Source: Bdellovibrio sp.
Lineage (GTDB): Bacteria; Bdellovibrionota; Bdellovibrionia; Bdellovibrionales; Bdellovibrionaceae
Length of the DNA: 64,000 bases
Reading direction: 5' to 3'
NCBI GenBank assembly: GCA_014378765.1
Contig: JACMNA010000069.1
Span: forward strand, 1-64,000
Shown here: one piece after another, positions 59,011 through 64,000 of the stretch
Position numbering within the stretch: the first letter of the stretch is position 1
Layout of the letters: each line of letters opens with the position of its first letter
Translations under genes and position numbers: made by a program
Notes under the pieces: model-generated
What the model was told of the DNA's origin: nothing
Seen by the model: the letters and a program-made list of their open reading frames with translations, nothing else
Database searches by the model: none

Positions 59011-59743
59011 TCATTGGGTCTTAATTAGAGGCCTAACCCGCAGTCGGTTTCATTGGTTGGGCTTTGATTCCCTACTAAAGAATTCACTGGGGTGCCGCCA
59101 AGTGACTTGCATTGAGCTTCCTGGAAATGGTTATTTTTTTGATCAGAACTTTCCTTTGGCACTTGACGATTTGATTAACCAAATTAAAAGCCAAGTCGAT
59201 TCTGCTTCATTACCGATTGGGATAATCGGACTATCGATGGGTGGAATGATTGCCGCGCGCTGGGCCGAAATATTTCCTAATGAGGTTCAAGCCCTTGTTA
59301 TTATCAATTCAAGTATGGCGTTCAGCCCTTTTTACCATCGCTTGTCGCCTCAATTTTATTTTAAATTGTTGTTAACGCTTGTTTGCCCCAGCGCCGAGAT
59401 TATCGAAAATACAATTATGAACATTTCTTCAAACGAAAACCTAAAATGGAAAAATCGAATTGAAGAGTTAATTCAATTTCAGAAAAACCACGCCATCACT
59501 TTTAAAAATTTTTTACGCCAAATAAAAGTAACAAGACAAGCCCGCATCATCAAAAAGCCAATTGAAAAAGTACTCATTCTTACCTCGCAGAAAGATCGTT
59601 TGGTTAATTATCGCTGCAGCCTAAAGTTAGCCGAACTATGGAAAACCCCACTGAAAGTTCACCCGTCGGCCGGGCACGATTTACCGTTAGATGATTCTCA
59701 GTGGGTCATTGAACAAATTAAAAACTTTTTAAGGCCATCTTAG
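59000..59743 (+). CDS. Alpha/beta-hydrolase
   Basis: A 247-aa enzyme of the alpha/beta-hydrolase fold: nucleophile Ser in 'GLSMGGMIAARWAE', acid Asp in 'LTSQKDRLVNY', His in 'AGHDLPLDD'. The 'WVLIRGLTRSRFHWLGF' start is the usual first strand plus oxyanion region. BioH/lipase-like size; ester or thioester substrate cannot be told. ATG 59000 lies inside the end of the peptidase gene, so the two are translated together. Its end overlaps the convergent olsB-like gene by 4 nt. Confidence 0.85.
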   Translation: MEINHWVLIRGLTRSRFHWLGFDSLLKNSLGCRQVTCIELPGNGYFFDQNFPLALDDLINQIKSQVDSASLPIGIIGLSMGGMIAARWAEIFPNEVQALVIINSSMAFSPFYHRLSPQFYFKLLLTLVCPSAEIIENTIMNISSNENLKWKNRIEELIQFQKNHAITFKNFLRQIKVTRQARIIKKPIEKVLILTSQKDRLVNYRCSLKLAELWKTPLKVHPSAGHDLPLDDSQWVIEQIKNFLRPS

Positions 59744-60573
59744 GCATTAAATTTCTTTGCGTATTTTTCATCAAGTTCTGACCGTTTTAACACGGTCATG
59801 AAATCAATGCAGTTAAAGTCCATATCAAGTGCCGGGTAGCTGCAAACTTTAGCTCCGGCCTTAATATATGATTTTAAAAGTGATGGAATTTTTTCTTCTG
59901 CTTCTTCCATTTGATTAGGACTAAGCCCCCTAGAAAAAACCATCATCCAAAACAAGTAATCTTTCATATGATATTTTTCTCGTGGAAAAAATATTTCATC
60001 ATTGGTTGCTCCAGTGAGTTGAAAGTAGCTAAATATTAGGGCCGCTGATCTTGAGTCGGTTACTTTAACACTAGAACAACCAATCAGCTTATCAGCCTCA
60101 AATGATTTCATGTATTCAACGATGCCCCGCCATAATAATGAAATAACCGCTCCGCGCCGGTGTTCTGAATGGATACAGGCCCGCCCTAACTCGATAAAAG
60201 GTTCATTTTGATCATCTAACCATTGCGAAATTTCAAATTCCGAATGCGTGTAAAACTTAAAAGCGGTTCCCGAGTAATTCATTCGGTACGTGCCGACCAC
60301 TTCGTTAGTGCTTCGATGAATAATCATCAGGTGATCACAACTTGAATCGTACTCATCAAAATCTAAACCGCTATTAGTTACTCGGCCGGCCATTTCTTTA
60401 CAGAATATTTCATGTCGTAGGCGAAAACACTGAATTACTTCTGATTTCGTTTCTGCCACCTTTAACAGGTAAGGACCGAATTCAAGGCGTAAAGATATTT
60501 TATTTTTCCAAGTTGAGATGCGGGCCATGTAGATTTGACTTTTAACTATCATCGTATCAATCATTGAAACCAT
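59740..60573 (-). CDS. olsB: OlsB-like N-acyltransferase (hemolysin-type GNAT)
   Basis: A 277-aa acyltransferase of the OlsB/PEP-CTERM-associated GNAT group: 'CFRLRHEIFCKEM', 'GLDFDEYDSSCDHLMIIHRSTNEVVGTYRM', 'FIELGRACIHSEHRRGAVISLLWRGI' and 'KLIGCSSVKVTDSRSAALIFSYF'. OlsB joins a 3-hydroxy fatty acid from ACP to ornithine, giving lyso-ornithine lipid. The ATG at 60573 has AGGAGG 4 nt upstream. It is divergent from an OlsA-like acyltransferase, together a full ornithine-lipid pathway. The amino-acid acceptor could also be another amine. A Pho-box-like element lies upstream, fitting the known phosphate control of such lipids. Confidence 0.75.
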   Translation of the reverse strand: MVSMIDTMIVKSQIYMARISTWKNKISLRLEFGPYLLKVAETKSEVIQCFRLRHEIFCKEMAGRVTNSGLDFDEYDSSCDHLMIIHRSTNEVVGTYRMNYSGTAFKFYTHSEFEISQWLDDQNEPFIELGRACIHSEHRRGAVISLLWRGIVEYMKSFEADKLIGCSSVKVTDSRSAALIFSYFQLTGATNDEIFFPREKYHMKDYLFWMMVFSRGLSPNQMEEAEEKIPSLLKSYIKAGAKVCSYPALDMDFNCIDFMTVLKRSELDEKYAKKFNA

Positions 60574-60618
60574 ATAACCTCCTAAAAATATTGAAACACC
60601 GATTCAAAGATTTAATAA

Positions 60619-60671
60619 GTTAGGATTGCGTTAAGATAGACCTTTGCAATTAGTCTTAACGCAATCTTAAT
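60619..60671. promoter_or_regulatory. Symmetric pair of Pho-box-like repeats between olsB and olsA
   Basis: On the + strand TCTTAAC-GCAA-TCTTAAT (60654-60671) and on the - strand TCTTAAC-GCAA-TCCTAAC (60636-60619) are two inverted copies of the same 7+4+7 direct repeat with an 11-bp period. Together they make a 17-bp-arm inverted repeat with one mismatch. The minus copy is 45 nt upstream of olsB with an AT-rich TATTAAAT next to it; the plus copy ends 20 nt before the olsA start, with TAAGAT at 60683-60688 as a possible -10. The period equals that of PhoB/PhoP operators (inference). Confidence 0.55.
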
Positions 60672-60691
60672 GTGACGAAAGCTAAGATCAA

Positions 60692-61402
60692 GTGAAGCCT
60701 ATTGATGTGTTTCAATTAATTAAAACGACTTCAATTTTTTATATGACATTAATTTATTTAATGAAGTCTTACCGTAAGGGCGCGTGTATTAACCAATTAA
60801 AACAAGATTGGGCCCTAGCCGTTTTAAGAAAGTTTGATTTTCAAATTGAAGTTAAGAATAGGTTATTAAATACAAACCACAACCAAATAATTCTTGGCAA
60901 CCACATTAGCTTTTTAGATATCCTTGTCTTATTAGCGTTACAGCCACAGACAGTTTTTCTTTCTAAAATTGAGGTCGCGCGGTGGCCCATCATCGGCGCC
61001 GGCGCAAAACGAATGGGGACGCTATTTGTGAACCGCGGGTGTTCGCAATCTAGGGCGCACGCTAAGAATCAAATTAAAGATATTTTTGTAAAAGGCCAAA
61101 AACCAATCCACTTGGCAGGTTTTCCATCAGGCACTACTTGTTTAACTGAATCTAAACCTTGGAAAAAAGGACTTTTTGAAATCGCCGAACAAAGCGAAAC
61201 GCAAGTTCAACCTTTCCGAATTTCATACGAACCTTTACGAGAGTGCGCCTACATCGATGACGACAACTTGTTTTTAAGTTTAGCCAAACTATTTAAAACC
61301 CCAAACAAGAAAGTTATCTTCGAATGGGGCGAGGCCTTTTACGTAAATCAATTAGAAACCCAAATGCTTGAATTACAACGATGGACGGCCCGCCAAGTAT
61401 GA
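60692..61402 (+). CDS. olsA: OlsA-like lysophospholipid/lyso-ornithine-lipid acyltransferase (PlsC family)
   Basis: A 236-aa acyltransferase. Catalytic 'NHISFLD' (H-x4-D), 'FLSKIEVARWPIIGAGAKRMGTLFVNRG' and 'QPFRISYE' follow the PlsC order. Motif III reads 'FPSGTT' instead of the usual FPEGTR, losing the Glu. By its position opposite olsB it probably adds the second acyl chain to a lyso-ornithine-type lipid; PlsC-like phospholipid synthesis is the alternative. The GTG start at 60692 has a poor ribosome-binding site, and ATG 60743 or 60761 are possible starts if transcription begins near 60695. Confidence 0.75.
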   Translation: MKPIDVFQLIKTTSIFYMTLIYLMKSYRKGACINQLKQDWALAVLRKFDFQIEVKNRLLNTNHNQIILGNHISFLDILVLLALQPQTVFLSKIEVARWPIIGAGAKRMGTLFVNRGCSQSRAHAKNQIKDIFVKGQKPIHLAGFPSGTTCLTESKPWKKGLFEIAEQSETQVQPFRISYEPLRECAYIDDDNLFLSLAKLFKTPNKKVIFEWGEAFYVNQLETQMLELQRWTARQV

Positions 61403-62022
61403 AAAAAAAGTACTTAGTTGATTTACATATTCACTCAAATTTCAGCGACGGAAAGTTAACTATTGCGGAAATCGTCGACCTGTACGGCGCGCGCGGGTTT
61501 CATTTCATTGCCATTACGGACCACTTAGCAGATTCAAAAACTTTAACGGGCTATGTGACGCAAAAGTTAAAGTTATCATTAACGGCGAACAGTATGGATC
61601 AGTACTTAACAACGATGCGACGCGAAGCTCAAAGGGCTTGGCAACAATATGGAATGATACTTATACCAGGTGCCGAAGTAACGTTGAACTCGTGGTCGCG
61701 CCACTTGGGAGCTCACCTTGTGTTACTGGGAATCGATAAATATATCGATCCAAATTCTTCCGTCGAAAATATTCTAGTAGAAAATTCAGATCTGTTTTCA
61801 ATTGCCGCTCATCCGCTTTGGACAAAAGCCTTCGAATTTAAAACAACCTACCTTTGGCAAAATCGAGAAAAGTTAAGTTTGCTTTTCGATGCTTGGGAAT
61901 GCGGCACCGCCCAACATTTTGCAAAAGAAGTATATTTGTCAGGATTTCCCATCGTAGCATCAAGCGACTTTCATGGCCCAAGCCGCTTCGAATCTTGGAA
62001 GACCGCCGCCTACATAAAATAA
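61399..62022 (+). CDS. PHP-domain phosphoesterase
   Basis: A 207-aa protein of the PHP fold: 'VDLHIHSNFSDGKLTIAEIVDLYGARGFHFIAITDH' gives the first two metal motifs, 'ILIPGAEVTL' the metal-binding Glu, 'FSIAAHPLW' a His and 'ASSDFHGP' the final D-x-H. ATG 61399 overlaps the olsA stop (ATGA), so it belongs to the lipid operon. PHP proteins hydrolyse phosphate esters such as histidinol phosphate or 3',5'-bisphosphates; here it might process a lipid precursor or recycle phosphate, which is inference. It is a little short at the C-terminus for the family. Confidence 0.85.
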   Translation: MKKKYLVDLHIHSNFSDGKLTIAEIVDLYGARGFHFIAITDHLADSKTLTGYVTQKLKLSLTANSMDQYLTTMRREAQRAWQQYGMILIPGAEVTLNSWSRHLGAHLVLLGIDKYIDPNSSVENILVENSDLFSIAAHPLWTKAFEFKTTYLWQNREKLSLLFDAWECGTAQHFAKEVYLSGFPIVASSDFHGPSRFESWKTAAYIK

Positions 62023-62100
62023 TTTTCAGTAGAGGGGCTGTTTGATTCAATTCGAAATCGAAACGTCGAGCCCATATGGATGTAATTCATTTTCTTTTAA

Positions 62101-63105
62101 TTACCGAAAATTATAACCCTTAAAATCATCGTAAAGGCCATCGCGCTTTGCAAACTGCGCAAGATCTTCGCCGCAACGGCCCTGTAAAATTCCTTCTAAA
62201 TAACCGAGCGCGCCTTTGTACGACTGTAAATAGTCGACCGTATCTCCGGAAAGAATCATTCTTAAATTGGGGTTAGCTTTTAAAAGCATGGCCTTAAAAT
62301 GCGTTTCAGAAAAACACGAGAACGAACCATACACTAAGCCGGGGTTTGGATACTTCTTTAAAGTCTCTACCACTTTTTTAATTCCGGGACGTTTCGCCTT
62401 ATAATAACTTTCGTAGTTGGGATGACCGTCGGCCCCTAATTGCGGTGGATTAAAATCAGGTCCGCCACCATTGCGCGAATGTCCGTTATAAAAAACTACG
62501 TCGGCCGCGGCCAAGCCACCAAAAAAATTATCTTCAGATTGCGCGGTCATTTGCGTTTGGCGACTTGCTAGAGATGTTTTATTACGAATGTAATTGCTAG
62601 AGGCCGATGCGTGCGTCAGGCGTAGTTTGATTTCGATGCTTCGGCCCAAAATATTTGCTTGTTTGACGTAGGTGGTATCGCCCACTTCAGGGTCACCGAT
62701 TTCACGGAAGCCGCAGGTCACTCGTGGACCTGAGCAGGGTTCGATTAAAGCGTTACGTAACGCAAAATAAGTTTCGCCATCTAGGCTTGGTGATTGGCCG
62801 ACTGATTTACCGTCCCACAAAACATCTTCGCCGGTGCGTGAGTCATCAAAATACCCGAAGGCGTAGCGTACATCTAAGCGGCCTTTTGCAAAAGACTTGG
62901 CAAACATGGGTGCGCAAACTTGTGGATCATAGATTTCATTTCGTCTTTCACGCGCAATTTCTAGGGGCGAGGGTTGCTCTAAAAGTTTAAAATAATCTTT
63001 CGTAAAAATTGGGAACCAGTGTTCGTAAGCGTAGATGCCAGTGAACCCAGCTGAAGCTTGAATCGAAACTAACGATAATAAAGCTAGAAGCCATTTATTT
63101 TTCAT
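62101..63105 (-). CDS. Secreted protein with caspase/gingipain-like His-Cys pair
   Basis: A 334-aa exported protein (signal peptide 'MKNKWLLALLSLVSIQASA'). After a variable N-terminal half, 'AADVVFYNGHSRNGGG' (His209) and 'PGLVYGSFSCFSETHF' (Cys264) occur with the spacing and flanking strands of clan CD cysteine peptidases: strand-ending YxGHS and strand-ending SC. 'LRMILSGDTVDYLQSYKGALGYL' follows like the last strand and helix. This makes a caspase-fold peptidase plausible, though I know no named family. It starts 3 nt after the trypsin-like gene, so both are one transcript. It may be a protease secreted for prey digestion or a substrate activated by its neighbour. Confidence 0.7.
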   Translation of the reverse strand: MKNKWLLALLSLVSIQASAGFTGIYAYEHWFPIFTKDYFKLLEQPSPLEIARERRNEIYDPQVCAPMFAKSFAKGRLDVRYAFGYFDDSRTGEDVLWDGKSVGQSPSLDGETYFALRNALIEPCSGPRVTCGFREIGDPEVGDTTYVKQANILGRSIEIKLRLTHASASSNYIRNKTSLASRQTQMTAQSEDNFFGGLAAADVVFYNGHSRNGGGPDFNPPQLGADGHPNYESYYKAKRPGIKKVVETLKKYPNPGLVYGSFSCFSETHFKAMLLKANPNLRMILSGDTVDYLQSYKGALGYLEGILQGRCGEDLAQFAKRDGLYDDFKGYNFR

Positions 63106-63108
63106 TTG

Positions 63109-64000
63109 TTATTTCCCCGGTAATTGACTAAGTAAACGTTGCTCTTCGCGCTTAATCCAATCGGCAAAGGCGCCGACCTTGGCAATTTGCGAACGCTCGC
63201 GGCAGCTGTATAGAACATCGCGGTAACTCTTTTGGCTTTCGGGATTACTAGCGTTGTACCTATTATTTTCGATATCGGTGACCTTACGAACCGAGGCTTC
63301 GTTAACGCCTACGCCAGAATTAACGCCGATTATTTTTTTATTACCATTTCTATCGGTGATAAATTGCGGACCGCCCGAATCGCCCTGGCAGACCCAATTC
63401 TTGGAATTTTTTTTGGTGTAAAACCGATCTTCATTTTCAGAAAAATCTGAATCAACAATCGCGGTTCCTTTACGAAGTTGGCCCGTTGAAGTGTCGTAGC
63501 GGCCTTTAGCATCGAAGTAATCGACCGCGCGTCCGTATCCGTAAAATTGAGTTACGAGGCCCGCATAATTTGCGTGGGCATCGGTGTCGATTACGGCCAA
63601 TTCAAACCCCGGGGGCAGGCTTCCATTAAAAACTGCAACGGCTAAATCGTGATCGTTCTGCGGAATCAATTTTATTTCGCCACGGTTGGCACGCGCTTCA
63701 GGATGTTTTTTTAAATCGAAGTATTCGCCATTTGAAAAATACCACTCTTTCGGAGTTGAATCGTACTGTGGATGCTGAGCAAATTTAAATCCCGACCGCC
63801 GAATCGGATCATAAAATTTTGTGCGTGTTTCAAAAACGATATTGAAACCAATTACGCCCGGTAAAAGTTTAGAATTAAAACAATGGGCGGCCGTTAATAC
63901 CGTGTTGGGGCCAATCAACGTACCGGTGCAATAAGTAAGTACGCTTTGGTTTCGATCGAATAGCTCAACGGCAACCACGCTTTTTTCAGTTTGATTTGCA
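63109..64000 (-). CDS. Trypsin-like serine protease (S1), 5' end outside window
   Basis: An S1-family protease whose frame stays open to the right edge, so the signal peptide and start are missing; about 296 residues are seen. 'CTGTLIGPNTVLTAAHCF' holds the catalytic His, 'NDHDLAVAVF' the Asp and 'CQGDSGGPQF' the Ser with oxyanion Gly. A basic C-terminal helix ends 'REEQRLLSQLPGK'. A GTG at 63978 could be read as a start, but the codons above it are in frame and coding-like. It is followed at 3 nt by the caspase-like gene. Secreted trypsin-like proteases are abundant in predatory Bdellovibrionota. Confidence 0.88.
   Translation of the reverse strand, partial: ANQTEKSVVAVELFDRNQSVLTYCTGTLIGPNTVLTAAHCFNSKLLPGVIGFNIVFETRTKFYDPIRRSGFKFAQHPQYDSTPKEWYFSNGEYFDLKKHPEARANRGEIKLIPQNDHDLAVAVFNGSLPPGFELAVIDTDAHANYAGLVTQFYGYGRAVDYFDAKGRYDTSTGQLRKGTAIVDSDFSENEDRFYTKKNSKNWVCQGDSGGPQFITDRNGNKKIIGVNSGVGVNEASVRKVTDIENNRYNASNPESQKSYRDVLYSCRERSQIAKVGAFADWIKREEQRLLSQLPGK

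Overview
The window looks like a chromosomal segment of a free-living, flagellated Gram-negative bacterium. An outer membrane is implied by many lipobox lipoproteins, a TonB-dependent receptor, an MCE/Mla-type lipid transport system and lspA/lgt. The base composition leans AT-rich. Dense co-oriented operons with 1-4 nt overlaps, several sigma-54 activators, a large flagellar operon and secreted trypsin-like and caspase-like proteins fit the Bdellovibrionota (Bdellovibrio/Pseudobdellovibrio-like predators). The taxonomic assignment is an inference from gene content and protein style, not a search result. I saw no rRNA, tRNA, CRISPR array, insertion sequence or prophage.

Layout. 1-1.8 kb: the 3' end of a truncated gene, a metallo-beta-lactamase-fold hydrolase and a small secreted protein around an operator-rich divergent region. 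1.8-6.9 kb: the most unusual unit, a radical SAM/SPASM maturase, a 46-residue peptide gene, a CHASE2 histidine kinase and a sigma-54 response regulator, all on the + strand with short gaps. This reads as an undescribed RiPP-like modified-peptide system coupled to two-component signalling. 7-11.8 kb: ileS-lspA-lgt, translationally coupled. 11.7-19 kb: a lipoprotein, a TonB receptor, an Asn-rich lipoprotein, yacG, a KimA-like potassium transporter, an HU protein and two stress-type proteins (BON domain; glycine zipper). 19-24.5 kb: pfkA and a complete branched-chain amino-acid-type ABC importer. 24.6-28.5 kb: a degenerate dual-specificity-phosphatase-like lipoprotein, a CapA-like lipoprotein, a bacterioferritin-like protein and two secreted proteins of unknown function.

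28.5-43.9 kb (minus strand) is one long flagellar operon. It starts with a 926-aa AMIN/TPR protein and a stripped-down sigma-54-activator-like protein and continues flgB-flgC-fliE-fliF-fliG-fliH-fliI-fliJ-motE-fliK-flgD-(flagellar operon protein)-flgE, ending at an intrinsic terminator. It encodes the rod, MS ring, switch, export ATPase and hook-building parts.

44-64 kb: a lipoprotein plus mlaE-mlaF-mlaD, a DciA-like protein, trmFO, tdk, a lytic transglycosylase, glmU-glmS (UDP-GlcNAc supply), a HAD hydrolase with a kinase that lacks ATP-binding motifs and an NtrC-type regulator, an M14-type peptidase with an alpha/beta hydrolase, a divergent olsB/olsA-like pair (ornithine-type lipid synthesis) with a PHP phosphoesterase, a secreted protein with a caspase-like His/Cys pair, and a trypsin-like protease running off the right edge. 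The olsB/olsA promoter carries a symmetric pair of Pho-box-like 11-bp direct repeats. The same motif recurs upstream of the phosphatase-like lipoprotein at 25.4 kb, which hints at a phosphate-responsive regulon.
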